Source: Pusillimonas sp. MFBS29 (lineage in GTDB: Bacteria; Pseudomonadota; Gammaproteobacteria; Burkholderiales; Burkholderiaceae_B). From it: a DNA stretch of 64,000 nucleotides. Location: positions 434,001 through 498,000 of the forward strand of contig NZ_JAJEWL010000001.1 of assembly GCF_020687695.1 (NCBI RefSeq). Reading direction: 5' to 3'. The notes beneath the pieces are model-generated. The model was not told where the DNA came from. It saw only the letters and a list, made by a program, of their open reading frames with translations, and ran no database searches. The translations under genes and the position numbers were made by a program. This document shows positions 28,478-37,584 of this stretch, in pieces. Each line of letters opens with the position of its first letter. Position 1 is the first letter of the stretch.

Positions 28478-28993
28478 ATGCAATACATTGATACCTACGA
28501 ACTGGCCCGTTCAGGTGCAACGGTACGGGGTGAAGCGCCATTGGTGCAGTTTGCGCGTCTGGCAGAAGGCTTGCCTTCGCAGGCCGATGCTCATGCCGAA
28601 TGGACTGTAACCGGCGAAAAAGACATGCATGGGCGGTATTTTCTGCATACTTGGGTGCGGGCTAATCCTGTGCTCGAGTGCCAGCGCTGCATGCAGCCGT
28701 TTACCTGGCAAATGGAAGCCGGAAGTCGCATGCAAGTGGTAAAGTCCGAAGCAGATCTTGATGTTGAAGGCGACCACGATGTCGACGACGAAGATTTTCT
28801 CGAGCGTATCGTGGGATCGGCGCGGCTTGATGTGCGGGAATTGATCGAGGATGAAATCATCCTTGGTCTGCCTTATGTGCCCAAGCACGACGTTTGTCCG
28901 ACGCTGCCAGCACCGCTCGCGGAAGATGAGCCGGCCCCCGATTCGGGCAAGCCGTCACCTTTCGCAGTCTTGAGCCAGCTCAAGAAAAATTGA
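28478..28993 (+). CDS. yceD: YceD-family protein (DUF177), large-subunit rRNA accumulation protein
   Basis: 171 residues. A central CXXC-type pair in LECQRCMQPF and a conserved acidic stretch LIEDEIILGLPYVPKHDVC are typical of DUF177. In E. coli the family is linked to 23S rRNA accumulation. The start at 28478 (MQYIDTYELARSG) is chosen over an upstream codon because it fits the family N terminus. It precedes rpmF, as in most proteobacteria. Confidence 0.93.
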   Translation: MQYIDTYELARSGATVRGEAPLVQFARLAEGLPSQADAHAEWTVTGEKDMHGRYFLHTWVRANPVLECQRCMQPFTWQMEAGSRMQVVKSEADLDVEGDHDVDDEDFLERIVGSARLDVRELIEDEIILGLPYVPKHDVCPTLPAPLAEDEPAPDSGKPSPFAVLSQLKKN

Positions 28994-29074
28994 ATTTTAG
29001 TATTTACTTGATTATTAACGCACTTAACTTGCGGGATCATCGCGTACAATAGCGACCCGTTTTCAGGAGTCATC

Positions 29075-29257
29075 ATGGCCGTTCAGCAAAACAAAAAGAG
29101 CCCGTCTAAACGCGGTATGCATCGTTCGCACGATTTCATTTCGACGCCTCCCACGGCAGTTGAGCCTACAACCGGCGAACTGCATCTGCGTCATCACATC
29201 AGCCCCAACGGCATTTACCGTGGTCGTAAAGTGCTGAAAACCAAAAACGACGAGTAA
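29075..29257 (+). CDS. rpmF: 50S ribosomal protein L32
   Basis: 60 residues beginning [20 protein letters not shown], an almost universal L32 start; [21 protein letters not shown] closes it. It lacks the zinc cysteines found in some L32 proteins. Ribosome site CAGGAG lies seven bases upstream. TACAAT at 29045-29050 is a possible -10, though no matching -35 is clear. plsX follows after 48 bases. Confidence 0.97.
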   Translation: MAVQQNKKSPSKRGMHRSHDFISTPPTAVEPTTGELHLRHHISPNGIYRGRKVLKTKNDE

Positions 29258-29305
29258 TTGTCGATTTTTGTAGCGCAGCAATAAGCACGCCAACGTTCGC
29301 GTTTG

Positions 29306-30388
29306 ATGTCGAAAACCGAGATTCGAATCGCCATCGACTGCATGGGGGGAGACTTCGGCTTGCCGGTGACCATTCCCGCAGCATGCCGATTCGTCCAGCA
29401 GTATCCCGATACCCGCTTCCTGTTGGTCGGCGATGCAATGGCTATCGAAGCTCATTTGCGTGATGCCGGCAGTACTGGAAAAGATTGGTACGAGATCGTG
29501 CCGGCCTCCGAGGTCGTTCTTATGGATGACCCGGTCGAGGTTGCATTGCGGCGCAAAAAAGATTCATCCATGCGCCTGGCGGTTCAGGCCGTCAAGGAAG
29601 GCCGCGCCGATGCCTGTATCTCGGCAGGCAATACCGGTGCCTGGATGGCGATCTCACGCTATGTGCTCAAGACGCTCGATGGTATCGACCGTCCGGCGAT
29701 CGCTACATCCATTCCCAACCAGAAAGGTGGCGCCACTACGGTGCTCGACCTGGGTGCCAACGTTGATTGCTCGGCCGAGCATTTGCTGCAGTTTGCCATC
29801 ATGGGCTCGGCCCTGGTTTCCACGGTCGATCAGCGTCAGCAGCCTTCCGTAGGCTTGCTGAATATCGGCGAAGAAGTCATCAAGGGCAACGAGGTCGTCA
29901 AGCAGGCCGCAGAGCTGCTGCGTTGCAGCGGGCTTAACTTCCACGGGAACGTCGAAGGCGACGATATCTTCAAGGGTACGGTCGACGTGGTGGTGTGCGA
30001 CGGTTTCGTGGGCAACGTTGTGCTCAAGTCCGTCGAGGGCCTGGCCAAGTTGATTGCTACCATGCTGCGCGCCGAGTTCACGCGTGACGCCTTGTCCATG
30101 GCTGCAGGTGCACTGGCCAAGCCGGTGTTGAACCGTTTGCGCGATCGGGTCGATAATCGCCGCTACAATGGAGCGGCCTTGCTGGGTTTGCGCGGTATCG
30201 TCATAAAAAGCCATGGCTCGGCCGATGCCTATGCTTTTGGCTTTGCCTTGCAAAGAGCGCGCGAAGCTGTGCAGAATGGCTTGCTCGAGGGCACTACGGG
30301 TGCCATAGATCACCTTCGCCAGAGCTTGCAGGCTGCCGCCGCGCAATCGGCGAAGCTCTCCAACGACTTATCTGATCCTGCCTCATAA
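29306..30388 (+). CDS. plsX: Phosphate acyltransferase PlsX
   Basis: 360 residues. Converts acyl-ACP to acyl-phosphate at the start of phospholipid synthesis. The N-terminal [12 protein letters not shown], the [10 protein letters not shown] loop and the [13 protein letters not shown] motif are diagnostic. ATG 29306 directly follows an alternative TTG. It is second in the rpmF-plsX-fab cluster. Confidence 0.97.
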   Translation: MSKTEIRIAIDCMGGDFGLPVTIPAACRFVQQYPDTRFLLVGDAMAIEAHLRDAGSTGKDWYEIVPASEVVLMDDPVEVALRRKKDSSMRLAVQAVKEGRADACISAGNTGAWMAISRYVLKTLDGIDRPAIATSIPNQKGGATTVLDLGANVDCSAEHLLQFAIMGSALVSTVDQRQQPSVGLLNIGEEVIKGNEVVKQAAELLRCSGLNFHGNVEGDDIFKGTVDVVVCDGFVGNVVLKSVEGLAKLIATMLRAEFTRDALSMAAGALAKPVLNRLRDRVDNRRYNGAALLGLRGIVIKSHGSADAYAFGFALQRAREAVQNGLLEGTTGAIDHLRQSLQAAAAQSAKLSNDLSDPAS

Positions 30389-30408
30389 CCAGGTATCTGG
30401 AAGCTACT

Positions 30409-31383
30409 ATGCCTTATGCCAAGATAATAGGGTCGGGCGGTTATTTACCACCCCGGGTTGTCACTAACGACGAGCTTGCGGCCGAACTGGCTACGCGCAA
30501 TATCGAAACTTCCGATACCTGGATCGTCGAGCGCACCGGTATCCGTCAGCGCCACATCGCTGATCCGGGCGCGACAACCAGTCAGTTGGCAACCAGGGCT
30601 GCGCAAGCCGCGCTTGCAGACGCCGGTATCGACGCCGGTGAGCTTGATCTCATCATTGTTGCAACGTCAACGCCTGATTTTGTGTTTCCAAGCACGGCCT
30701 GCCTGGTGCAGGCCAATCTGGGTGCCAAGGGCGGGGCGGCTTTCGACGTTCAGGCGGTTTGCAGTGGCTTTGTGTACGCTTTGGCCACCGCAGACGCCTT
30801 TGTTCGCGCCGGCCGCGCCAAGACGGCGCTGGTGATCGGCGCCGAGGTGTTTTCCAGCATCCTCGACTGGAGCGACCGCAGTACCTGCGTGTTGTTCGGC
30901 GATGGCGCCGGCGCGGTAGTGCTCAAGGCCTCCGAAGAGCCGGGCATCATGGCGGCCCAATTGAATGCCGATGGCAGCCAGATGAAGATTCTGTGCGCGG
31001 CAGGCAATGTAGCCCATGGCAAGGTTGTGGGTGATCCCTTCCTGCGTATGGACGGTCAGGCAGTATTCAAGCTTGCCGTCACTTCCCTGACGCAGTCGGC
31101 CCTGGATGTCTGCAAAGAGGCTGACGTCAGCCTTGAAGCCATAGACTGGCTGGTTCCGCACCAGGCTAACGTACGCATCATCAATTTCCTGGGGCGCCGC
31201 CTTAATATTCCCGATGAAAAGGTCGTGGTGACTGTCGATCATCATGCCAATACTTCCGCGGCCAGCGTACCGCTGGCTTTCGACGAGGCGCGCCGTGACG
31301 GGCGCATCAAACCGGGCCAGACCGTCCTGATGCAAGGTGTCGGCGGCGGATTTACCTGGGGCTCGGTCCTGACCAGGGTATAG
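30409..31383 (+). CDS. fabH: 3-oxoacyl-ACP synthase III
   Basis: 324 residues. Starts fatty-acid synthesis by condensing acetyl-CoA with malonyl-ACP. The triad is Cys118 in [11 protein letters not shown], the histidine in [11 protein letters not shown] and the asparagine in [13 protein letters not shown]. It begins 20 bases after plsX. Confidence 0.98.
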   Translation: MPYAKIIGSGGYLPPRVVTNDELAAELATRNIETSDTWIVERTGIRQRHIADPGATTSQLATRAAQAALADAGIDAGELDLIIVATSTPDFVFPSTACLVQANLGAKGGAAFDVQAVCSGFVYALATADAFVRAGRAKTALVIGAEVFSSILDWSDRSTCVLFGDGAGAVVLKASEEPGIMAAQLNADGSQMKILCAAGNVAHGKVVGDPFLRMDGQAVFKLAVTSLTQSALDVCKEADVSLEAIDWLVPHQANVRIINFLGRRLNIPDEKVVVTVDHHANTSAASVPLAFDEARRDGRIKPGQTVLMQGVGGGFTWGSVLTRV

Positions 31384-31450
31384 CGCCAAACATAGGCTGG
31401 ACCGGTACCTTAAGGTTCCGGAATTACTTTCAACTTTTTGTTTGCATGTT

Positions 31451-32383
31451 ATGAAAATTGCTTTTGTTTTTCCGGGACAGGGTTCTCAATCGGTAGGCAT
31501 GCTTGATGCCTGGGCTGATCATGCCGTCGTTGGCGATGTGGTCGCGCAGGCTTCGGCCGCGCTGGGCCAGGATCTGGGCGCACTCATTGCCTCGGGTCCC
31601 GCCGAAGCACTTAATCTGACTACCAACACCCAGCCTGCCATGCTGACGGCTGCCGTGGCGGTATATCGCGCCTGGCTCGAGGCCGGTGGCCGGCAGCCCG
31701 CGTTGGTGGCTGGTCACAGTCTGGGCGAGTATTCCGCCCTGACCGCTGCCGCAGCAATAAGCCTTGAGGACGCCGTGCGTGTCGTACGTATCCGTGCCGA
31801 TGCCATGCAGGCAGCGGTTCCGGTCGGCACGGGTGGCATGGCGGCCATATTGGGCCTCGATGACGACGTCGTGCGCGCCGTGTGCGAGCGCGCTGCCCAG
31901 GGCGAGGTGGTCGAAGCCGTTAACTTCAACGCGCCGGCACAAGTGGTTATTGCCGGGCACAAGGGTGCTGTGGAACGTGCCTGCGAACTGGCAAAGTCGG
32001 AAGGCGCCAAGCGTGCGCTGGTACTGCCGGTGTCCGCGCCGTTTCACTCGAGTTTGCTCAAGCCTGCCGCCCAGGTGCTGGAGCAGGCGCTGGCCGCCAT
32101 TGAAGTGAGCGAGCCGTGCTGCCCATTGATCAACAATGTCGATGTGGCCAGCCCTGCGGCTGCGGCCGCGATCAAAGACGCATTGGTACGCCAGGCTTGG
32201 CATCCGGTGCGCTGGGTTGAAACCTTGCAGGCCATGAAGGCGCAAGGCGTTACACACGTGGTGGAGTGCGGCCCGGGCAAGGTCCTGGCCGGTCTGACCA
32301 AACGCATAGATCGTGATCTGGTGGCTCTGTCCATCACCGATCCGGCTTCGCTGCAGGCAGCGCTTGAAACTTTACAGGGATGA
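31451..32383 (+). CDS. fabD: Malonyl-CoA:ACP transacylase
   Basis: 310 residues. N-terminal FVFPGQGSQSVGM and the nucleophile Ser90 in AGHSLGEYSA are diagnostic; GHKGAVERA and PVSAPFHSSLL complete the active site. Loads malonyl groups onto ACP. ATG 31451 is preferred to a TTG three codons upstream. Confidence 0.98.
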   Translation: MKIAFVFPGQGSQSVGMLDAWADHAVVGDVVAQASAALGQDLGALIASGPAEALNLTTNTQPAMLTAAVAVYRAWLEAGGRQPALVAGHSLGEYSALTAAAAISLEDAVRVVRIRADAMQAAVPVGTGGMAAILGLDDDVVRAVCERAAQGEVVEAVNFNAPAQVVIAGHKGAVERACELAKSEGAKRALVLPVSAPFHSSLLKPAAQVLEQALAAIEVSEPCCPLINNVDVASPAAAAAIKDALVRQAWHPVRWVETLQAMKAQGVTHVVECGPGKVLAGLTKRIDRDLVALSITDPASLQAALETLQG

Positions 32384-32388
32384 CACTC

Positions 32389-33132
32389 ATGCAAGACAAG
32401 CAACTCGAGGGCAAGCTTGCCCTGGTAACCGGTGCTACCCGGGGCATAGGCAAGGCCATAGCCCAGGAACTGGCGGCTCGTGGTGCCACGGTAGTGGGCA
32501 CGGCAACCTCTGAAACTGGTGCGCAATCCATCTCCGAGATGCTGGCTGCTTCCGGCGGGCGCGGCGTGGTGCTGAACGTGGACGATCCCGCAGCTTGCGA
32601 AAGCCTGATAGCGGAATTGACCAAACAGGACGGCGGCCCTCATATTCTGGTGAATAACGCCGGTATTACGCGCGACAACCTGGCCATGCGCATGAAAGAC
32701 GAAGACTGGCAGGCGGTGCTGGACACCAACCTGTCGGCGGTTTTCCGTCTGTCGCGTGCCGTTACCAAGCCCATGATGAAAGCCCGTTGGGGTCGCATCA
32801 TCAATATCACTTCGGTTATTGGTTCCAGCGGCAATCCGGGGCAGGCCAATTATGCGGCTGCCAAGGCGGGTGTCGCAGGCATGTCCCGCGCGTTGGCGCG
32901 CGAGCTCGGCAGCCGTAATATCACGGTTAATTGCGTGGCACCAGGATTTATCGAAACTGACATGACACGGGCACTGAATGAAGCCCAGGCTTCGGCCATT
33001 TTGTCCCAGATTCCGCTGGGCCGGCTGGGTGCTGCCCAGGACGTCGCCCAGGCCGTTGCCTTTCTTGCAGGGCCTCAGGCCGGGTATATCACCGGCACGA
33101 CGCTGCATGTAAACGGCGGCATGTATATGTAA
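32389..33132 (+). CDS. fabG: 3-oxoacyl-ACP reductase
   Basis: 247 residues, an NADPH-dependent short-chain dehydrogenase. Cofactor motif TGATRGIG, NNAG motif LVNNAGITRD, and catalytic Ser-Tyr-Lys in ITSVIGSSGNPGQANYAAAKAG. ATG 32389 with AGGGAT upstream is preferred; the ATG at 32380 overlaps the fabD stop and lacks room for a ribosome site. Confidence 0.97.
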   Translation: MQDKQLEGKLALVTGATRGIGKAIAQELAARGATVVGTATSETGAQSISEMLAASGGRGVVLNVDDPAACESLIAELTKQDGGPHILVNNAGITRDNLAMRMKDEDWQAVLDTNLSAVFRLSRAVTKPMMKARWGRIINITSVIGSSGNPGQANYAAAKAGVAGMSRALARELGSRNITVNCVAPGFIETDMTRALNEAQASAILSQIPLGRLGAAQDVAQAVAFLAGPQAGYITGTTLHVNGGMYM

Positions 33133-33277
33133 TCACCCGAACAGGCCCGTTGGTAGGGTAAAATCTGTTCAGCCAGAGGTATTCCGATCTGGGCCTGCAA
33201 CGAAATGCAAAAATGGTCCATATACGGTAATGCTGTTTTTTTAGTCACGGCCAACACCAATAATATTTTCGTTTGGC

Positions 33278-33283
33278 TATAAT
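33278..33283 (+). promoter_or_regulatory. Candidate -10 box for acpP
   Basis: A perfect TATAAT 34 bases before the acpP start, preceded by AT-rich sequence. No good -35 lies at 16-18 bases. acpP usually has its own strong promoter, and the following GGGAA...TTCCC could form a small leader hairpin. Confidence 0.4.
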
Positions 33284-33316
33284 TCGCGGGAAATTTTTTC
33301 CCACTTGGAGATCTGC

Positions 33317-33556
33317 ATGGAAAGCATCGAACAGCGCGTCAAGAAGATCGTCGCTGAACAACTTGGCGTTAACGAAGCCGAGATCAAAAACGAATCTTCC
33401 TTCCTTGACGACCTCGGTGCCGATTCGCTCGATATGGTCGAGCTCGTGATGGCACTTGAAGATGAATTCGAAACTGAAATTCCCGACGAGGAAGCCGAGA
33501 AGATCACGACGGTTCAGCAAGCTGTTGACTACATCTCGTCGCACAGCAAGCAGTAA
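33317..33556 (+). CDS. acpP: Acyl carrier protein
   Basis: 79 residues, acidic and helical. Ser37 in [19 protein letters not shown] takes the phosphopantetheine arm. It carries acyl chains for all fab enzymes encoded around it. ATG 33317 with TTGGAG upstream; an in-frame TTG at 33305 is unlikely. Confidence 0.98.
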   Translation: MESIEQRVKKIVAEQLGVNEAEIKNESSFLDDLGADSLDMVELVMALEDEFETEIPDEEAEKITTVQQAVDYISSHSKQ

Positions 33557-33709
33557 TTTCAACCTTACAGATGTGTGGCCTGCAGTTGGCCACGGCATCT
33601 TAAGGCGGTTTCCGGCAACCTTCGCTGCGGATTTTCCAGATAGCCGTGTCCTTGCTTGGCACATTGCGGCTGGTTGACCCGACCAGGTGGTTACCGGGAT
33701 GTGGCTCCG

Positions 33710-33746
33710 CCGTTATTCCAAATCGCACAACGATTTGGAATAACGG
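33710..33746 (+). other. Perfect 16-base hairpin between acpP and fabF
   Basis: CCGTTATTCCAAATCG (33710-33725) pairs perfectly with 33731-33746 around CACAA. There is no T run after it (CGTGTTTGCTCG follows), so it is not a classical terminator. A partial transcription stop or an mRNA 3'-end stabiliser would explain high acpP relative to fabF; this is inference. Confidence 0.6.
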
Positions 33747-33791
33747 CGTGTTTGCTCGCATAATGCCGTCAATCTATTTTAGGAGTCATCC

Positions 33792-35021
33792 GTGAAACGA
33801 CGTGTCGTCATCACTGGCCTGGGCATAGTTTCGCCAGTCGGCAACGATATTGGCAGCGCATGGGACAATATCGTCAATGGGCGTTCCGGCATCGGGCGCA
33901 TTACACGCTTCGATCCTTCAGGGTTCAACGCCCAGATTGCGGGTGAGGTCAAGGATTTTGATGTCACGCAGTACATGTCGGCCAAAGAAGCCAAGCAAAT
34001 GGATACCTTCATCCATTATGGTGTGGCAGCAGGCGTACAGGCATGGCGTGACAGCGGTTTGGAAGTAACCGAAGAAAATGCCGATCGTATCGGCACGATC
34101 GTTGGTTCGGGCATAGGCGGTCTGCCACGCATCGAAGAAACACAGATCGAGTACCTGGATCGTGGTCCTCGCCGTATTTCGCCTTTTTTCGTCCCGGCTT
34201 CGCTCATTAACCTGATTTCAGGTCAGTTATCCATCATGCTGGGCCTGAAAGGGCCAAGCTATGCGGTCGTTTCGGCCTGCACCACTGGCCTGCACTCCAT
34301 CGGTGATGCCGCGCGCCTGATTGAATACGGTGATGCCGACATCATGGTTGCAGGTGGTGCGGAATCCACTGTGTCGCCACTGGGCGTTGGTGGTTTTGCC
34401 GCCATGCGTGCATTGTCCACGCGCAACGACGATCCCACCACCGCGTCGCGCCCATGGGATCGCGATCGCGATGGTTTCGTGCTGGGCGAGGGTGCCGGTG
34501 CACTGGTGCTCGAAGAATACGAGCATGCCCGCAAGCGCGGCGCACGCATCTATGGCGAGTTCTCGGGTTATGGCATGAGCTCCGACGCTCACCACATCAC
34601 GTCGCCCGACCGTGATGGTCCGCGCCGTGGCATCGTCAATGCCCTGCGCAATGGCGGCATCAATCCCGAGCAAGTCGATTACGTCAATGCTCATGGTACA
34701 TCCACGCCATTGGGCGACAAGAACGAAAGTGAAGCGCTCAAACTGGCATTTGGTGAACACGCCCGCAAACTGGTCGTGAACTCCACCAAGTCCATGACCG
34801 GGCATTTGCTGGGTGCTGCGGGGGGTATTGAAGCGGTCTTTACTACACTGGCCGTCTATAACCAGGTGTCCCCGCCCACCATCAACATCTTCAATCAAGA
34901 CCCTGAGTGCGATCTGGACTACTGCGCCAACGAAGCCCGTGACATGAAAATTGATGTCGCGCTGTCGAATTCGTTCGGGTTCGGTGGCACCAACGGTTCC
35001 ATGATTGTCCGAAGGGTCTAG
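33792..35021 (+). CDS. fabF: 3-oxoacyl-ACP synthase II
   Basis: 409 residues. Elongating condensing enzyme with Cys163 in VVSACTTGLHSI, the histidine in VNAHGTSTPLGD and the histidine in KSMTGHLLGAAGG. GTG start at 33792 with AGGAG six bases upstream. The last gene of the fatty-acid cluster; the next ORF overlaps its end. Confidence 0.98.
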   Translation: MKRRVVITGLGIVSPVGNDIGSAWDNIVNGRSGIGRITRFDPSGFNAQIAGEVKDFDVTQYMSAKEAKQMDTFIHYGVAAGVQAWRDSGLEVTEENADRIGTIVGSGIGGLPRIEETQIEYLDRGPRRISPFFVPASLINLISGQLSIMLGLKGPSYAVVSACTTGLHSIGDAARLIEYGDADIMVAGGAESTVSPLGVGGFAAMRALSTRNDDPTTASRPWDRDRDGFVLGEGAGALVLEEYEHARKRGARIYGEFSGYGMSSDAHHITSPDRDGPRRGIVNALRNGGINPEQVDYVNAHGTSTPLGDKNESEALKLAFGEHARKLVVNSTKSMTGHLLGAAGGIEAVFTTLAVYNQVSPPTINIFNQDPECDLDYCANEARDMKIDVALSNSFGFGGTNGSMIVRRV

Positions 35022-35379
35022 GCTGGGACGCCCGGTGTCTCCCGTCAGGCAATGGCCAGTCTGTCCTGCACGCAGGGCAGGTCTGGCTGGTGTCCTGACA
35101 CGGTCAACCCAACCACAACACACCCTGTCATTGCTGGATTCGGGGCTTTGGTCGCTTGACGGCCCCGACGGCGCCCCGGATTTGCGGCTGGCCCATGCCT
35201 GGCCGGCGTTTGCCTGGATGACACTGCGCTTTCACAAAAGCGATACGGCCGCGTGCCGTCCCCTTGAACTCACCATCAAAAAGCGAGGCCTGCCTGACGG
35301 CGCCTGGCGCGAACTGCGCATTTGCGTAGCGCGCCAGCAGGCCCTGCCAACGCGCCGTGCGCACAAGGATCCGGCATGA
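35005..35379 (+). CDS. Small hypothetical protein with YgfX-like C-terminal half
   Basis: Up to 124 residues. The start is unclear: TTG at 35005 overlaps fabF by 17 bases, and no good ribosome site is seen. The C-terminal half (LLDSGLWSLDG...WMTLRFHK...GAWRELRICVARQQ) loosely resembles the region after the membrane segments in YgfX proteins, but the two membrane helices are missing. The stop overlaps the rpoE start (ATGA), which suggests translational coupling to the sigma factor. Function unknown. Confidence 0.6.
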   Translation: MSEGSRLGRPVSPVRQWPVCPARRAGLAGVLTRSTQPQHTLSLLDSGLWSLDGPDGAPDLRLAHAWPAFAWMTLRFHKSDTAACRPLELTIKKRGLPDGAWRELRICVARQQALPTRRAHKDPA

Positions 35380-35975
35380 GTGAACGCGATGTCGATGCAG
35401 AACTGGTAGCGCGTGTTCAGCGGGGCGACAAACGGGCGTTCGATTTGCTGGTATTGAAGTATCAACGCAAGATCATGCGCTTGCTCTCGCGCATGATCCG
35501 CGATCCGGCCGAGATCGAGGATGTAGCCCAGGAGGCGTTCATCAAGGCCTACCGGGCCTTGCCACAGTTTCGTGGTGACAGCGCGTTCTACACCTGGCTG
35601 TACCGCATTGCCATCAACACCGCGCGCAACTGGCAGGCCGCCAGCGGGCGCCGTCCGACTACGCTAAATGCAATAGAAACGGAAGATGGTGAAACTTTTA
35701 GCCAAATTGACAACCTAACTGACAACAACACCCCGGAATCAATGGCAACCAGCCGTGAGATCGTCGAGACTGTGAACGCAGCCATTAATGCGTTGCCCGA
35801 AGATCTGCGTACAGCCATTGTCTTACGTGAAATTGAAGGCATGAGCTACGAAGATATCGCCCAAAGCATGGCTTGCCCCATCGGTACTGTCCGTTCGCGG
35901 ATATTCCGTGCGCGGGAAGCCATAGCCGCGCAGTTACGGCCTGTTTTGGGCAGCGATTCCGAGCGTCGTTGGTAA
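35376..35975 (+). CDS. rpoE: Extracytoplasmic-stress sigma factor RpoE
   Basis: 199 residues, group 4 sigma factor. Region 2 is DLLVLKYQRKIMRLLSRMIRDPAEIEDVAQEAFIKAYRALPQFRGDSAFYTWLYRIA; region 4 is LREIEGMSYEDIAQSMACPIGTVRSRIFRAR. It directs the envelope-stress regulon. ATG 35376 overlaps the upstream ORF by four bases. rseA, rseB and degP follow, its usual regulators and target. Confidence 0.97.
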   Translation: MSERDVDAELVARVQRGDKRAFDLLVLKYQRKIMRLLSRMIRDPAEIEDVAQEAFIKAYRALPQFRGDSAFYTWLYRIAINTARNWQAASGRRPTTLNAIETEDGETFSQIDNLTDNNTPESMATSREIVETVNAAINALPEDLRTAIVLREIEGMSYEDIAQSMACPIGTVRSRIFRAREAIAAQLRPVLGSDSERRW

Positions 35976-35985
35976 GGAGCCAAGC

Positions 35986-36495
35986 ATGCAAGCCGTTCAA
36001 CGAGCCACTACCCCCGAATCCGACCAGGATCAGCATTCCTGGGAAGCGTCCGTGTCCACCTGGATAGATGGTGAGGGCGAGATGCGTCCCGAAGAACTCG
36101 ATACGCCATACGGCCGTCAGGTCTGGGACAGCTATCATCTGATCGGTGATGTCATGCGCAACCCCGACCTGGCCATCAAGCCTACCGATTTCTTCTACGC
36201 ACGCGTGTCCAAGGCCATAGACGCCGAGCCGCATATTGTGGCGCCGGGCATGCTGCGCCGGCATCGGCACGTGCGTCTGGGGTTGTCAGGCCTGGCAGTG
36301 GCTGCCGCGGTGGTGTCGGTTGTGTGGGTTGCCTTGCCGTATATGTATGGCAGTGAATCCGGCCAGGATGGCTCAGTGCAGGTGCTGGCCAATGCCGGCC
36401 CCGAGGTCAATGCCATGCACGATTATCTCGATGCGCATCGTGAAATCGCGGGCGTCAATGCGGTTCGCCAGGCTTCCTTCGAGGTTCCACGCTAA
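35986..36495 (+). CDS. rseA: Anti-sigma-E factor RseA (MucA-like)
   Basis: 169 residues. The N-terminal cytoplasmic domain (about 18-80, with WEASVSTWIDGE and WDSYHLIGDVMR) holds sigma E. One membrane segment (LGLSGLAVAAAVVSVVWVAL, about 97-116) is followed by a short periplasmic tail. It releases RpoE after regulated proteolysis. It sits ten bases after rpoE and its stop touches the rseB start. Confidence 0.93.
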   Translation: MQAVQRATTPESDQDQHSWEASVSTWIDGEGEMRPEELDTPYGRQVWDSYHLIGDVMRNPDLAIKPTDFFYARVSKAIDAEPHIVAPGMLRRHRHVRLGLSGLAVAAAVVSVVWVALPYMYGSESGQDGSVQVLANAGPEVNAMHDYLDAHREIAGVNAVRQASFEVPR

Positions 36496-37550
36496 TGAGT
36501 ATCATGTGTCGGCAGGCAGCAGGGCGCCGGCGGTCAGGCGCTACTTTCCAGCACTGGGGCCTGAGCAGCATCTACGGCGTTTTCCTGATCGCAACCGCCT
36601 GTCTGCTGGCGCAGCCTGTGCTGGCCGCCGAGGCCGGGCAGAAAGCACCGCAAACACTCGAGATACTTCAGAAGATACAGGCTGCCGCCCGAACGCTGGA
36701 CTACGCTGGCGTCTATACCTACCAGCAAGGTCCGGTGATGCTTTCTTCGCGTATCGTGCATCTGGTCGATGGCACCGGAGAACGCGAACGCCTGGAACTG
36801 CTTGACGGTGCGCCCCGGGAATACCTGCGCCACAACGAAGTCACGCAGTGCCTGATCCCCGAAAAAAAACACATCGTCATAGAACAGCGACGCGGAGACC
36901 GCTTTCCCGCCCTGATCATGGGCTCCGGAGAGGGCATTGCCGAGCACTATCAGATCAATGTCGTACCGACGATACATCGCATCGCCAACCGTGAATGCAC
37001 AATGATCGAGCTGCTGCCCGGCGATTCGCATCGTTACGGCTATCGTTTGTGCATAGATAATGAAACTAATTTGCTGCTCAAGGCTCAAACGGTTAGTGCA
37101 GAGCATGGATTGATTGACCAGATTTCCTTCACCAGCCTGCAACTGGGTGACAAGGTCGAGCCAGGGCAATTGGTCTCCAGCTGGAATACCAAGAACTGGC
37201 AAGTGGTTGAAACAGTCATGGAACCCGTTGACCTGGCTGCAAACGGATGGCGTATTCCATTTCCGCCCGGCTTCCAGCCGGTCACGGAAGTTAGCAGAAC
37301 CATGCAGCGCAGCCGTAAGGTCAGTCAACTGGTCATCAGTGATGGTCTGGCTGCCATTTCGGTCTTCATCGAGCCGTATGGGTCCGGGCCCGAGCCACCG
37401 GCCAATGGCATGGCAAGTGCCGGCGCGATGAATATTTTTCAGGCCCGCATAGGCGGTCACAGGCTTACGGCACTGGGTGAGGTGCCTGCCGGAACGTTGC
37501 GCGACATTGTCGAGCGTACCGAATACGTGCCAGGTGCAGGTCGCCCGTAG
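36495..37550 (+). CDS. rseB: Sigma-E regulatory protein RseB (MucB-like)
   Basis: 351 residues with a long signal peptide ending near VLAAEAG. The MucB/RseB N-terminal lipid-sensing domain begins LQKIQAAARTLDYAGVYTYQQGPVMLSSRIVH, and a C-terminal domain of about 110 residues follows. The periplasmic protein shields RseA from cleavage. Start codon shares one base with the rseA stop (TAATG). Confidence 0.95.
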   Translation: MSIMCRQAAGRRRSGATFQHWGLSSIYGVFLIATACLLAQPVLAAEAGQKAPQTLEILQKIQAAARTLDYAGVYTYQQGPVMLSSRIVHLVDGTGERERLELLDGAPREYLRHNEVTQCLIPEKKHIVIEQRRGDRFPALIMGSGEGIAEHYQINVVPTIHRIANRECTMIELLPGDSHRYGYRLCIDNETNLLLKAQTVSAEHGLIDQISFTSLQLGDKVEPGQLVSSWNTKNWQVVETVMEPVDLAANGWRIPFPPGFQPVTEVSRTMQRSRKVSQLVISDGLAAISVFIEPYGSGPEPPANGMASAGAMNIFQARIGGHRLTALGEVPAGTLRDIVERTEYVPGAGRP

Positions 37551-37584
37551 TCCAGGCAAACATAATTAACAACCTAGGAGTTTC

